Shown here one piece after another: positions 52,401-62,177 of a stretch of DNA of 64,000 nucleotides. Origin of the DNA: Clostridiaceae bacterium (GTDB lineage: Bacteria; Bacillota; Clostridia; Lachnospirales; Lachnospiraceae). Both the position numbers and the translations under genes were made by a program. Position 1 is the first letter of the stretch; each line of letters opens with the position of its first letter. The notes below the pieces were generated by a model that saw only the letters and a list, made by a program, of their open reading frames with translations, was not told the DNA's origin and did no database searches. Location: the NCBI GenBank assembly GCA_910574345.1, contig CAJSZV010000019.1:1-64000 (forward strand), written 5' to 3'.

Positions 52401-52471
52401 GGCCAGGATACATAAAAGTCTTGCATTTCTCTCCGAACAGCCGTATAATACCACTTGAAAGAACATAATCA

Positions 52472-52582
52472 TTCTTCGGGGCGGAGTGAAATTCTCCACC
52501 GGCGGTATAGTCCGCGAGCCATGATATGGCTGATTTGGTGTGATTCCAAAACCGACAGTATAGTCTGGATGAGAGAAGAGAT
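52472..52582 (+). ncRNA. FMN riboswitch (RFN element)
   Basis: The sequence matches the RFN aptamer closely: TCTTCGGGGCGGAGTGAAAT at the 5' side, ACCGGCGGTATAGTCCGCG, then GTGTGATTCC, ACCGACAGTATAGTCTGGAT and GAGAGAAGA closing the first helix. It binds FMN and controls the ribU gene that follows. Some nucleotides of the variable stems differ from consensus, as usual. Confidence 0.96.
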
Positions 52583-52622
52583 CATGTGTTTCACCGTGTG
52601 AAACAGATTAGAATGACATGCT

Positions 52623-52660
52623 GCCCTGGATATCTTTGGATATTCGGGGCTTTTCTCTTG
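52623..52660 (+). terminator. Riboswitch-controlled terminator before ribU
   Basis: GCCCTGGATATC (52623-52634) pairs with GATATTCGGGGC (52639-52650) around TTTG, followed by TTTTCTC. FMN binding would favour this terminator and stop transcription before ribU. Confidence 0.85.
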
Positions 52661-52691
52661 TTGATCCCCAAGAGAGAACAAGGAGGATAAA

Positions 52692-53288
52692 ATGAACACG
52701 AAAAAACTGCTGACTTCAAAAAATGTAGTACTTATGGGAATGTTCGGGGCCATCGGGGCTGTGCTTATGCTGTTTGAGTTTCCCCTGCCCTTCATAGCTC
52801 CGTCTTTCTACGGCCTGGATTTAAGCGAGATCCCGGTTCTGGTGGGAACCTTTGCCATGGGCCCTTTGGCGGGAGTTATTATTGAAGGTGTGAAAATTTT
52901 GGTAAAACTGGTGTTAAAACCTACTACCACAGGCTTTGTGGGAGAGTTTGCCAACATCTGTATCGGCTGTGCCCTTATATTGCCGGCAGGACTGATCTAT
53001 AAGTTCAGAAAAACCAAACAGGGGGCTATCATGGGTATGGCAGTGGGAACTGTCTGTATGGCAACCGTAGGCGCCGTCTTAAATGCAGTGGTAATGCTCC
53101 CCTTTTATTCCAATTTTATGCCTTTGGAATCCATCCTGGCAGCCGGCGCCGCTATCAATCCGGCTATCGGAAGCGTGTGGACCTTTGTGCTTTTGGCGGT
53201 AGCTCCCTTCAACCTGATCAAAGGGGCCCTGGTGTCATTGATTACGGCCCTGATATATAAAAGAATCAGCATTATCATACACAGATAA
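52692..53288 (+). CDS. ribU: Riboflavin ECF transporter substrate-binding protein RibU
   Basis: A 198-residue membrane protein with about six helices. FEFPLPFIAPSFYGLDLSEI and VGTFAMGPLAGVIIEG are typical of RibU S components, and the FMN riboswitch upstream confirms the substrate. It binds riboflavin and works with an ECF energising module (EcfA/EcfA'/EcfT) encoded elsewhere. The ATG 52692 lies behind AAGGAGG. Confidence 0.95.
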   Translation: MNTKKLLTSKNVVLMGMFGAIGAVLMLFEFPLPFIAPSFYGLDLSEIPVLVGTFAMGPLAGVIIEGVKILVKLVLKPTTTGFVGEFANICIGCALILPAGLIYKFRKTKQGAIMGMAVGTVCMATVGAVLNAVVMLPFYSNFMPLESILAAGAAINPAIGSVWTFVLLAVAPFNLIKGALVSLITALIYKRISIIIHR

Positions 53289-53294
53289 GCCATG

Positions 53295-53368
53295 AAAAAG
53301 CCTTCTGCTTGTCATTGCCCCCGATTTGAGTTAAAATAGGGGGCAATAACAGAACAGGAGGCTTTTTT
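53295..53368 (+). terminator. Long double-stemmed terminator between ribU and cls
   Basis: AAAAAGCCTTCTG (53295-53307) pairs with CAGGAGGCTTTTT (53355-53367) with one G-U pair, and an inner stem ATTGCCCCC (53314-53322) pairs with GGGGGCAAT (53339-53347). It ends in TTTTTT. The 3' arm contains the AGGAGG that precedes cls, so the same structure could hide its ribosome site. Confidence 0.8.
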
Positions 53369-53372
53369 ACAT

Positions 53373-54935
53373 ATGAAAGAATATCAAAGGAAACTAAAGG
53401 GGCTGCTGCGCATCATATTCGGCCGTACCGCTTATGTGGTGCTGTTTTTGCTGATTCAGATCGGCTTCTTGTTCGGCGTGATGCGGTGGCTGAGGAATTA
53501 CTCTCTGTACATCTATGGGGCTCTGATTCTTTTAGGAGGAGTCACTTGCATCTATATTATCAACAAGAGGGAGAATCCCAGCTTTAAGCTGGCATGGATT
53601 ATTCCCATTCTGGTGTTTCCCGTGTTCGGAACCTTGTTTTATATCTTGATGGAGGCGGATCTTGGAAGCCGTATGTACGCTAACAGGGCTAATCAGCTGA
53701 TTCATGACACGAGAAAATATTTAGAGCAGGACGAGGAGGTTTTTAAAAGGCTTTCCCATAAGGACAGGCAGGTGGCCAATCTTTCCGGATATGTGTGGAA
53801 ACGGGGAGGATTTCCGGTGTATGAAAATACCGGCGTCACCTATTTTTCCAACGGACAGGAGAAGTTTGAACGGCTGAAAGAGGAGCTAAAAAAGGCCCGC
53901 CGTTTTATTTTTTTAGAGTATTTTATCGTGGAGCGGGGGATCATGTGGGATTCCATTCTGGAGATTCTGGAGGAGAAAGTAAAAGAGGGAGTGGAAGTCC
54001 GGTTTATGTATGACGGCATGTGTTCCCTTATGCTGCTTCCCTACCGATACCCCAGGACCATAGAGAAGAAAGGGATACACTGTCAGACATTTGCACCGAT
54101 TAAGCCCCTTTTGTCTTCCTATCAGAACAACCGGGACCACAGAAAGATCGTGGTCATCGACGGCCATACGGCATTTACAGGCGGCATCAATCTGGCCGAC
54201 GAATACATCAATGAGAGGGAGAGGTTCGGATACTGGAAAGACACAGCGGTTATGCTGAAAGGCGACGGGGTGAAGAGTTTTACGGTTATGTTTCTTCAAA
54301 ACTGGAATATATGGCGAAAGACTCCCTGCCCTTATGAGAAATATCTGGTTCCGGAAGAAAAAGAGGAAGGAGGGAAAATTCAGAGCGAGGGATTTGTCAT
54401 GCCTTACGGGGACACTCCTTTGGACCATGAGCCTGTGGGCAAATATGTATATATGGATATTCTTTATGAGGCCCGCAGCTACGTCCACATTACCACGCCT
54501 TATCTGATTCTGGACGATGAGACATTTAACGCTCTGATTTTTGCAGCGAAAAGAGGGGTGGAAGTCATCCTTATTATGCCCCACATTCCGGATAAAAAAT
54601 ATGCCTTCTTCCTGGCCCATACCTATTACGAGGAACTTTTGGATGCAGGGGTGAAGATCTATGAGTTTACCCCCGGATTTATTCATGCGAAAATGTTTGT
54701 CAGCGACGATGAGAAGGCGGTGGTAGGCACGATCAATCTGGATTTCAGAAGCCTGTACCACCATTTTGAATGCGCTTCTTATTTTTACAGAAATCCTGTG
54801 GTGGCGGATGTGGAAAAGGACTTTAAGGAGACCTTGAAGCAGTGTGAGGAGATTACCAAGGATGTCTGCCGGGCTTACCCCTTCTACCAAAAGCTGGCGG
54901 GCAAGGCCCTGCGCCTCATTGCCCCCCTCATGTAA
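53373..54935 (+). CDS. cls: Cardiolipin synthase, phospholipase-D type
   Basis: A 520-residue protein. Two N-terminal membrane helices (YVVLFLLIQIGFLFGV; ALILLGGVTCIYIIN) are followed by two PLD domains with HKD motifs HRKIVVIDG near residue 255 and HAKMFVSDD near residue 438. It condenses two phosphatidylglycerol molecules (or uses similar donors) into cardiolipin at the membrane. Length and layout are those of bacterial ClsA. Both catalytic motifs are intact. Confidence 0.95.
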   Translation: MKEYQRKLKGLLRIIFGRTAYVVLFLLIQIGFLFGVMRWLRNYSLYIYGALILLGGVTCIYIINKRENPSFKLAWIIPILVFPVFGTLFYILMEADLGSRMYANRANQLIHDTRKYLEQDEEVFKRLSHKDRQVANLSGYVWKRGGFPVYENTGVTYFSNGQEKFERLKEELKKARRFIFLEYFIVERGIMWDSILEILEEKVKEGVEVRFMYDGMCSLMLLPYRYPRTIEKKGIHCQTFAPIKPLLSSYQNNRDHRKIVVIDGHTAFTGGINLADEYINERERFGYWKDTAVMLKGDGVKSFTVMFLQNWNIWRKTPCPYEKYLVPEEKEEGGKIQSEGFVMPYGDTPLDHEPVGKYVYMDILYEARSYVHITTPYLILDDETFNALIFAAKRGVEVILIMPHIPDKKYAFFLAHTYYEELLDAGVKIYEFTPGFIHAKMFVSDDEKAVVGTINLDFRSLYHHFECASYFYRNPVVADVEKDFKETLKQCEEITKDVCRAYPFYQKLAGKALRLIAPLM

Positions 54936-55024
54936 AGAACTGGAAGAAAACACAGAATTTACACAAAATGAACACATTTCCCTGGTAGAGTAAGTAAAAA
55001 AGCACATTACCGGGAGGAATGGAT

Positions 55025-56125
55025 ATGAACCGATATGGACTGACAGCCTGTTTGACAGCGGCTGCCGTGTTGTCTGTGGGAGTACCCTTTAGGGCGGAGG
55101 CTGCCAGCAATTATGAGATGAGGAGGAAGGTGATCCGGTTAAGCGGGATCATGAGTCTCTCGGACGAGACGGCCATGGTCACCAGGGGAGAGTATGCCCA
55201 GATGTTATTGAATGCCAGCACTTACAAGTCCGTGGCCCTTCAGACCAGTTCAACGGCTGTGTTTTCCGACGTGCCTTCTGACAGTACATACGCTTCTGCA
55301 GTGCGCATCGCGGCGGAGAAGGGGTGGATGAAGGGATATCTTGGCGGGGTATTCAGACCGGATGAGCAGATTACCCTCCAGGAGGCGGTCAGGGGAATAC
55401 TGGCCCTTCTTGAGTATACGGATGAAGATTTTTCGGGGAACCAGATAGGAGGAAGGTGGGCAAAATTCAACTATCTGGAATTGAATGAGAATATAGCCAA
55501 GGAACCTTTGGAGGTTCTCACGAGAATGGACTGCGTAAACCTATTTTATAATCTGCTCTCCGCCGAGACGGCATCCGGGAAGGCTTACTGTACTCTTTTG
55601 GGATACGAGCTTTCAGGAAACGGCGATGTGAACCCTCTGACCATTGCAGATTATGAGCTTAAGGGCCCTAAGGTGGTGAAAAAAAGCTACAGCTTAAGCG
55701 ACTATGTGCCCTTTGACCTCAATCAGGCAACGTTTTACCTGGACGGACAGATCTCTACCATCGAACGGGTAAAACAGGAAAAAAACAACGGTTTCGTGGT
55801 GATTTATTACAATACCAACACGAAGACCATCTGGGCATACAGCTCCGGACGGTCCGGGGAAGAGATCGGGTCTAATATGACAGCCGTTTTGGGGGAAATC
55901 AGCGGAATCTTCTACAATTCCAGCGATGTTCTGACTCCCACCACAGTCATACTCGATGATGATGAGAACACCCAGTTTCGTCTGGAGGATGCAGATGTGC
56001 AGTTTGCATTTTCCATCTACGGGGAATTCCAGGTGGGAGACCATGTAATCCTTATCTGTGAAAAGTCAGGAACCACTGCAAACGGCGATGAATCCTACAC
56101 GGTAATTGACTATATTGAGTATTGA
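55025..56125 (+). CDS. Secreted S-layer-homology-like protein
   Basis: About 366 residues from ATG 55025, eight bases after GGGAGG (ATG 55019 is too close). A signal peptide (TACLTAAAVLSVGVPFRAEA, then AS) precedes an SLH-like repeat region (VFSDVPSDSTYASAVRIAAE and GYLGGVFRPDEQITLQEAVR), which anchors proteins to wall polymers. The C-terminal part, about 180 residues, is beta-rich and of unknown function. It lies 13 bases before the membrane-fusion protein gene and probably belongs to the same operon. Confidence 0.78.
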   Translation: MNRYGLTACLTAAAVLSVGVPFRAEAASNYEMRRKVIRLSGIMSLSDETAMVTRGEYAQMLLNASTYKSVALQTSSTAVFSDVPSDSTYASAVRIAAEKGWMKGYLGGVFRPDEQITLQEAVRGILALLEYTDEDFSGNQIGGRWAKFNYLELNENIAKEPLEVLTRMDCVNLFYNLLSAETASGKAYCTLLGYELSGNGDVNPLTIADYELKGPKVVKKSYSLSDYVPFDLNQATFYLDGQISTIERVKQEKNNGFVVIYYNTNTKTIWAYSSGRSGEEIGSNMTAVLGEISGIFYNSSDVLTPTTVILDDDENTQFRLEDADVQFAFSIYGEFQVGDHVILICEKSGTTANGDESYTVIDYIEY

Positions 56126-56138
56126 TGAGGGCGGGAAC

Positions 56139-57938
56139 ATGGCAGATTGGCTGGGCGGATTGAGGAAAAAGGAACGTACCCATGGGACAGAGGTACAGGC
56201 AAAGGAAGAAAGACGAAACAAAAAGGGGCAGAGCCGCAGACGCACAAAAAAGAAGATATGGAAATGGGCGGCTGCCCTTGTCATCATAGGAGGAGCGGCG
56301 GCAGGGATATGGCAGACGGCCCATAATGGCAAAGAGGCGGGCGCGCAGGCTTCGGTTCAGAGAACAGCCTCAGTGAGCCGCATGAATATTACCTCATCTT
56401 TGTCGTCATCAGGAAGCTTATCTCCTAAAAATACCTATACGATCACATCTCTTGTGTCCGGGGAAGTGGTGTCGGCGGATTTTGAGGAAGGAGACCAGGT
56501 CAAAGAAGGGCAGGTTCTCTATGTAATCGACGCATCCTCCATGGAGACGGAGTTAAACTCCGCTCAAAATTCTGTGGAGCGCGCTCAGGTCACTTATGAT
56601 CTGGCATTGGAGGAATATAACCAGGCTCTGGCGGATTACAGCGGCAATACATACAAGTCTACGGAGACGGGATTTGTCAAGACCCTTTATGTCAAAGCGG
56701 GGGATAAGATAAGCAGCGGCACGAAACTGGCGGATATCTATAATAACCAGGTTATGAAGATGAAGGTGCCTTTTCTCAGTACAGACGCCGCTTCCATCGG
56801 GGCGGGCAATGAGGCGGTTATTACCATGTCCGACACGGGGGAGCAGCTTGTGGGAACTGTGACGGCAGTGAGCAATATGGAAGGGACCATGACCGGAGGA
56901 CGTCTTGTGCGGTATGTAACGGTTCAGGTGAACAACCCGGGCGGACTTACGGAGGAGTCCTCGGCCACGGTTCAGGTCGGCCAATTTTTGTGTGCCCAGG
57001 AGAGTACCTTTGAAGCCAGTCTGGATACGGTGATGAGCGCGGATATTCAGGGGACAGTGGAGATCGCATCTGTCCTTGTCAATGAAGGGGACTATGTGAG
57101 CCGGGGCAGCGCATTTTTCAGAATGACGGACAAGACGGGAGAAAATCTTTTGCGGAATTATAAAAATACTATGGATCAGGCTCAGGAGGCCCTGGAATCC
57201 GCTCAGAGCCGTTTGGACTCCACCCAGGATTCCTATGAGAATTATACCATTACCGCGCCCATTTCCGGCACCGTGATCTCAAAGAATACGAAGGCGGGGG
57301 ACAAGATCAGCGCAGGCGGCAATAATGCCGTTACATTGGCGACGATTTATGATCTGTCGGAGTTGACATTTGAAATGTCCGTGGATGAACTGGATGTGCA
57401 GAGTGTGGCTGTGGGGCAGACGGTGGAGGTCAGCGCCGATGCCTTTGAAGGCCAGACCTTTTCGGGAAAAGTGACCAATGTAAGCCTTGCCAGTTCCTAT
57501 TCCAACGGCGTCACCAACTATCCGGTGACCGTCACATTAGATGATGCGGGGGAACTTCTGCCGGGCATGAATGTGGACGGCAATATTATTCTGGCTCAGG
57601 CGGAGGAGGTCCTGGCAGTGCCTGTGGATTCTCTTATGAGGGGGAACCGGGTATATGTAAAAGATGAGACCGCAGAGGAAGGCGAAGGGGCGGTTCCGGA
57701 GGGTTTTCGTGCCGTGGAGGTGGAGACAGGCCTGATGAATGATGATTTTGTGGAGATCGTAAGCGGACTTTCAGAAGGCGATGAGGTCTATGTGTCTGAG
57801 TCTTCTGTCTCCGGCGGGTTCCAGATGATGCCCGGCGGAATGGGCGGCGGTCCCGGCGGCGGAATGGGCGGCAGGGCTCCCGGCTCAGGCGGAGGCGGAA
57901 ACCGGGGCAGCGGCGGTCCCGGCGGCGGACGGCCTTAA
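56139..57938 (+). CDS. Membrane-fusion protein of a MacAB-like export system
   Basis: About 599 residues from ATG 56139. The basic cytosolic N-terminus (RNKKGQSRRRTKKKIWK) precedes one membrane helix, then two biotinyl-lipoyl-like hairpin regions (GEVVSADFEEGDQVKEGQ; PISGTVISKNTKAGDKIS) with a coiled coil between, then beta-barrel domains and a Gly/Pro-rich tail (GGMGGGPGGGMGG). It is the MacA-type adaptor for the ABC ATPase and permease that follow. In a Gram-positive cell it acts at the outer membrane face; cargo is unknown (peptides or antibiotics are usual). Confidence 0.88.
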   Translation: MADWLGGLRKKERTHGTEVQAKEERRNKKGQSRRRTKKKIWKWAAALVIIGGAAAGIWQTAHNGKEAGAQASVQRTASVSRMNITSSLSSSGSLSPKNTYTITSLVSGEVVSADFEEGDQVKEGQVLYVIDASSMETELNSAQNSVERAQVTYDLALEEYNQALADYSGNTYKSTETGFVKTLYVKAGDKISSGTKLADIYNNQVMKMKVPFLSTDAASIGAGNEAVITMSDTGEQLVGTVTAVSNMEGTMTGGRLVRYVTVQVNNPGGLTEESSATVQVGQFLCAQESTFEASLDTVMSADIQGTVEIASVLVNEGDYVSRGSAFFRMTDKTGENLLRNYKNTMDQAQEALESAQSRLDSTQDSYENYTITAPISGTVISKNTKAGDKISAGGNNAVTLATIYDLSELTFEMSVDELDVQSVAVGQTVEVSADAFEGQTFSGKVTNVSLASSYSNGVTNYPVTVTLDDAGELLPGMNVDGNIILAQAEEVLAVPVDSLMRGNRVYVKDETAEEGEGAVPEGFRAVEVETGLMNDDFVEIVSGLSEGDEVYVSESSVSGGFQMMPGGMGGGPGGGMGGRAPGSGGGGNRGSGGPGGGRP

Positions 57939-57956
57939 CTCAGGGAGGTCTTTGTT

Positions 57957-58664
57957 ATGGAAGAGCCATTAATCGAGTTGAGAGATATCTATAAGGTATA
58001 CCAGATGGGAGACGAGGAGGTAAGAGCCAGCGACGGTGTGAGTTTGACTATCCGCCGGGGGGAGTTTGTGGCTGTTGTAGGCAAGTCGGGAAGCGGAAAA
58101 TCTACGCTGATGAATATAATCGGAGCCTTGGATGTGCCTACGGAGGGGGAGTATCTGCTGGGCGGGGAGGATACCAGCCAGATGAGCGACGATCAGCTGG
58201 CTGACATCCGAAACCGCATGATCGGCTTTGTCTTTCAGCAGTATAATCTTCTTCCCAAGTTAAATCTTCTGGAAAATGTGGAGCTGCCTCTTCTCTACGC
58301 CGGCATTCCCGCGAAAGAGCGCAGAGAGAGGGCCATGGAATCTCTGGAGAAAGTGGGGCTTAAGGAGAAGTGGAAAAACCTTCCCAGTCAGCTGTCGGGA
58401 GGGCAGCAGCAGAGGGTGTCAATCGCCAGGGCTCTGGCGGGAAGCCCGTCTCTGATTCTGGCCGACGAGCCTACGGGGGCCCTGGATTCCAGAACCAGCC
58501 GGGAGGTGCTGGATTTTTTGAAGCAGCTCAATCAAGAAGGCAATACCATTATCATCATTACCCATGACAGCTCCATCGCCTTAGAGGCAAAGAGGGTGGT
58601 GCGGATTCATGACGGGAAGATTAATTTCGACGGAGATGTGAACGAATATGCTGCAATCCTTTAA
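57957..58664 (+). CDS. ABC exporter ATPase, MacB/LolD type
   Basis: A 235-residue ATPase. Walker A is GKSGSGKST, the Q-loop is [13 protein letters not shown], the signature is LSGGQQQR and Walker B is [12 protein letters not shown]. This layout is that of MacB/FtsE/LolD ATPases. It starts 18 bases after the adaptor gene and overlaps the permease by 17 bases, so the three form one transporter. Confidence 0.95.
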   Translation: MEEPLIELRDIYKVYQMGDEEVRASDGVSLTIRRGEFVAVVGKSGSGKSTLMNIIGALDVPTEGEYLLGGEDTSQMSDDQLADIRNRMIGFVFQQYNLLPKLNLLENVELPLLYAGIPAKERRERAMESLEKVGLKEKWKNLPSQLSGGQQQRVSIARALAGSPSLILADEPTGALDSRTSREVLDFLKQLNQEGNTIIIITHDSSIALEAKRVVRIHDGKINFDGDVNEYAAIL

Positions 58665-59826
58665 ACTGGCTTTAAGAAGCATAAGAAGCAACAAGATGAG
58701 GTCTTTCCTCACCATGCTTGGAATCATTATCGGCGTTGCGTCTGTTATCATTCTGGTAAGTCTGGTCAACGCTTATATGTCCTATATGACGGAGAGCTTT
58801 GCCAGCCTTGGCACTAACCAGATCAATGTGAATGTGATCAATCTGTCTTCCCGCTTTGTGTCTGCAGACCAGATGTACGAGTTTTATGAAGAACAGGAGG
58901 CCTTGTTTGACAATATGACTCCCATGGTGAATGTGGACACCGCGGTAAAACATGGCAGTGATTCCATGTCCTCCACCAGTGTCACAGGGGTCAGCGAAGG
59001 ATATCTGGACATTAAGGATTACGGACTGGTGCAGGGGCGCAATATCCAGTATTCCGATATTGTATCCCGGCAGAAAGTGTGTGTGGTGGGGTACTATGTG
59101 GCCAGCGAACTGTACGGAAGCCCTGAGAAAGCCATTGACGAGACTGTGAAGATCGGCGGTTATGCCTTTCGGATCGTAGGGGTGACAGAGCGGCAGGACA
59201 AGGAGAGCATGAAGGACGGCGGAACCGATGATTTTGTATGGCTGCCCTACAGCTGTGCCGTGAAGATGTCGAGAAATGCCAATATAAGCAATTACATTTT
59301 TACGATACGGCAGCTTGACCGTGCTGATGAGGCCAGGGAACAAATAGAAGAATTCCTTTACGGGATTTTCAAAAATGAGGATTTGTACAATGTAGTCGCC
59401 ATGAGTGAGATGCTGGACTCCTTAAATTCCATGATCGCCATGGTATCGGCGGGCCTTGGCGGAATCGCCGGAATCTCCCTTCTGGTAGCCGGTGTGGGAG
59501 TCATGAATATTATGCTGGTATCCGTGACAGAGCGCACCAGGGAGATCGGTATCCGCAAGGCATTGGGAGCGAGGAAGGGAGTGATCCTTGAGCAGTTTGT
59601 CATCGAGGCGGCGGTGCAGAGCGCCATGGGAGGAATCATAGGAATCCTTCTGGGAAGCGCTGCCACCAGGTTAGCGGGAGCAGCGGCGGGTCTTGATGCC
59701 ACGCCTACGCCTTCCGCGGTGCTGATCTCATTTTCCGTGTCTGTGGCTATCGGGCTGTTTTTCGGGTATGCGCCTGCCAGACGGGCGGCAGGGCTGAATC
59801 CCATTGATGCCCTGAGGAGCGAGTGA
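58648..59826 (+). CDS. ABC exporter permease, MacB type
   Basis: A 392-residue protein. It starts with the MacB/FtsX pattern LALRSIRSNKMRSFLTMLGI, then IIGVASVIILV helix, a large extracytoplasmic MacB_PCD domain (about residues 50-250) and three C-terminal helices with SVTERTREIGIRKALGA. It is the membrane half of the MacAB-like exporter with the ATPase at 57957. No defect seen. Confidence 0.95.
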   Translation: MLQSFKLALRSIRSNKMRSFLTMLGIIIGVASVIILVSLVNAYMSYMTESFASLGTNQINVNVINLSSRFVSADQMYEFYEEQEALFDNMTPMVNVDTAVKHGSDSMSSTSVTGVSEGYLDIKDYGLVQGRNIQYSDIVSRQKVCVVGYYVASELYGSPEKAIDETVKIGGYAFRIVGVTERQDKESMKDGGTDDFVWLPYSCAVKMSRNANISNYIFTIRQLDRADEAREQIEEFLYGIFKNEDLYNVVAMSEMLDSLNSMIAMVSAGLGGIAGISLLVAGVGVMNIMLVSVTERTREIGIRKALGARKGVILEQFVIEAAVQSAMGGIIGILLGSAATRLAGAAAGLDATPTPSAVLISFSVSVAIGLFFGYAPARRAAGLNPIDALRSE

Positions 59827-59849
59827 GACTTTGTTTGGCGGATGGTGTG

Positions 59850-59878
59850 TTGACTATCTTTTGGTTTCATGATAAGAT
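59850..59878 (+). promoter_or_regulatory. Promoter of the dipeptidase gene
   Basis: TTGACT (59850-59855), a 17-base spacer and TAAGAT (59873-59878) lie 69 bases before the start codon at 59948. Confidence 0.6.
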
Positions 59879-59947
59879 AGGGCGGAAACCCAAATTTGTA
59901 AATTCCGGAGAGAGGACGCATAAGCTAAAAGAAAACGGAGGCTGCCT

Positions 59948-60940
59948 ATGAGAGCGGCGGATATGCACTGCGATACCATTTATGAGATATATGAGGGATA
60001 CAAGAGGGGAGAGAGTGTTTCGCTGAGAAACAACTCTCTTCATTTGGACCTTGAGAAGATGAAAAAGGGGGATTACGGCATTCAGAATTTTGCCGTCTAT
60101 GTAAATCTTAAGAAGACAGAGAATCCCTTTTTGGAGGCCATGGAGATGATTGATATCTTCTATCAGGAGATGAAAGCCAATGAGGATCTGATCCATGTGG
60201 TGAAATCTTATGAGGACATTGAAAAAAACTGGAGGGAAGAGAAAATGTCCGCCATGCTCACCCTGGAAGAGGGGGGAGTATGTCTGGGCAATACCAGGCT
60301 TTTAAGGGATTTCTACAGGCTGGGGGTGAGGATGATGACCCTGACCTGGAATTATCCCAACGAACTGGCCTGTCCCAACCGGATTGTGACAGAAGGGCCG
60401 GACAAGGGATGTTATCCTGATACAGAACACGGCCTGACCCAGAAAGGCATGGAGTTTTTGGAGGAGATGGAAGACCTTGGGATGATCATTGATATTTCCC
60501 ATCTGAATGACGCTGGGATTTGGGATGTGTTTGCCCACACGAGGAAGCCTTTTGTAGCCAGTCATTCCAATGCCAGAGCCCTGGCCTCCCATCCCAGGAA
60601 TCTGACGGACGAGATGATACGGGCCCTTGGGGAGAGAGGCGGCGTGGCTGGAATCAACTATTGCCCCGCCTTTCTTCATGACTGGGCGGATGGGGAGACG
60701 AAGAAAAGCATGATTGCCCATATGACCGGGCATATGAAGCACATGAAGCAGGTGGGAGGAATCGGCTGTATCGGTCTGGGATCTGATTTTGACGGAATCG
60801 TGGGAGAACTTGAACTTGCCCATGGAGGAAAACTGCCTATGCTGGAGGCGGAGATGAAGCGCCAGGGATTTTTGCCCTCGGAGATCGAAGCCATATTTTA
60901 TGGAAATGTTATGAGGGTTTACCGGGACGTGCTGTCATAG
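59948..60940 (+). CDS. Membrane-dipeptidase-like M19 peptidase
   Basis: A 330-residue zinc peptidase. Metal-binding motifs of family M19 are ADMHCDTIYE (His-x-Asp), MLTLEEGG (bridging Glu), DISHLN, ASHSNARAL and GSDFDGI. It has no signal peptide, so it probably works in the cytosol on dipeptides, including D-amino acid containing ones. The ATG 59948 follows GGAGG. It has its own promoter. Confidence 0.93.
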   Translation: MRAADMHCDTIYEIYEGYKRGESVSLRNNSLHLDLEKMKKGDYGIQNFAVYVNLKKTENPFLEAMEMIDIFYQEMKANEDLIHVVKSYEDIEKNWREEKMSAMLTLEEGGVCLGNTRLLRDFYRLGVRMMTLTWNYPNELACPNRIVTEGPDKGCYPDTEHGLTQKGMEFLEEMEDLGMIIDISHLNDAGIWDVFAHTRKPFVASHSNARALASHPRNLTDEMIRALGERGGVAGINYCPAFLHDWADGETKKSMIAHMTGHMKHMKQVGGIGCIGLGSDFDGIVGELELAHGGKLPMLEAEMKRQGFLPSEIEAIFYGNVMRVYRDVLS

Positions 60941-61028
60941 AGGGGGAGATAGGCTGTCTTGTGCAGCTCAGAGTATAGATTCGGCGCTTTATCGCGTTGA
61001 ATTTATGTGAATTTAAAGTTACATAGGA

Positions 61029-61057
61029 TTGACGTCAGGGGGATTTTGTAGTATGAT
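61029..61057 (+). promoter_or_regulatory. Promoter of the TrpXYZ-like importer
   Basis: TTGACG (61029-61034), a 17-base spacer and TATGAT (61052-61057) lie 43 bases before the lipoprotein gene. Confidence 0.7.
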
Positions 61058-61100
61058 AACACCTGAATGAAAAACAACTTGAAAAAGGGAGATAAGAATT

Positions 61101-62147
61101 ATGAGAAAATCAGGTAAACTACTGTCCATGATGGTTGCAGGAGCCATGGTTTTGTCCATGGCAGGCTGCTCCGGTTCCAACAATGAAACTACGGCTGCTC
61201 CGGAGCAGACTACGGCACAAGCCGCTGCCGGTGATTCGGCGCAGACAAAGGAAGGGGCTGCGTCCGAGGGAAAGACTTACACCGTAGGCATTTGTCAGTT
61301 GGTACAGCATGATGCTTTGGACGCGGCTACCAAGGGATTTATGGATACCCTGAAGGAAGAACTGGGGGATGGAGTTGTCTTTGATGAGCAGAACGCCCAG
61401 GGCGATTCCAACACCTGTTCCACCATTATCAACAATTTTGTGTCCGGCGATGTGGATTTGATTCTGGCCAATGCAACCCCGGCTCTTCAGGCGGCACAGG
61501 CGGGAACCAACGAGATCCCGATTCTGGGAACTTCTGTCACCGAATACGGAGTGGCTTTGGGAATCGACAATTTTAACGGTACTGTAGGAGGCAACATCTC
61601 CGGTACCTCTGATCTGGCTCCCCTTGACGAACAGGCGGCCATGCTTCATGAGCTGTTTCCCGATGCGAAAAAGGTAGGACTTCTCTACTGCTCCGCTGAG
61701 GCTAACTCCCAGTATCAGGTGGATACGGTAAAGACAGCTCTGGAAGGTTTGGGCTACACCTGCGAATACTATTCTTTCTCTGACTCCAACGATTTGTCCA
61801 CTGTGGCCACCAAGGCGGTTTCCGAAAGCGAAGTGATCTATATTCCCACGGACAACACGGCGGCTTCTGCAACGGAGATCATTGACAATATCTGCCGTCC
61901 TGCTAAAATTCCGGTAATTGCAGGCGAGGAAGGCATGTGTGCAGGCTGCGGCGTGGCCACATTGTCCATCAGCTACTATGATCTGGGTGTGGGGACGGGA
62001 AGAATGGCAGCAAAGATTCTGACCGGCGAGGCCGATATCTCTCAGATGCCCATTGAGTATGCGCCTCAGTTTACGAAGAAGTATAACAAAACGATCTGCG
62101 ACGATCTGGGAATCGAGATTCCCGAAGGATATGTGGCAATCGAATAA
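61101..62147 (+). CDS. ABC importer substrate-binding lipoprotein (TrpX-like)
   Basis: A 348-residue protein. A lipoprotein signal (LSMAGC, Cys23) and a Thr/Ala/Gln-rich linker precede a two-lobed periplasmic-binding fold of the DUF534/TrpX family. Marks are VGICQLVQHDALDAATKGF, NTCSTIINNFVSGDVDLILA and PILGTSVTEYGVALG. TrpX-like proteins import tryptophan or other aromatic compounds; the specificity here is not proven. It starts at ATG 61101 behind AGGGAGA, and the permease gene lies 152 bases further on. Confidence 0.9.
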   Translation: MRKSGKLLSMMVAGAMVLSMAGCSGSNNETTAAPEQTTAQAAAGDSAQTKEGAASEGKTYTVGICQLVQHDALDAATKGFMDTLKEELGDGVVFDEQNAQGDSNTCSTIINNFVSGDVDLILANATPALQAAQAGTNEIPILGTSVTEYGVALGIDNFNGTVGGNISGTSDLAPLDEQAAMLHELFPDAKKVGLLYCSAEANSQYQVDTVKTALEGLGYTCEYYSFSDSNDLSTVATKAVSESEVIYIPTDNTAASATEIIDNICRPAKIPVIAGEEGMCAGCGVATLSISYYDLGVGTGRMAAKILTGEADISQMPIEYAPQFTKKYNKTICDDLGIEIPEGYVAIE

Positions 62148-62177
62148 CCGGGATTCAGATAGGAGTGATCATAACGG

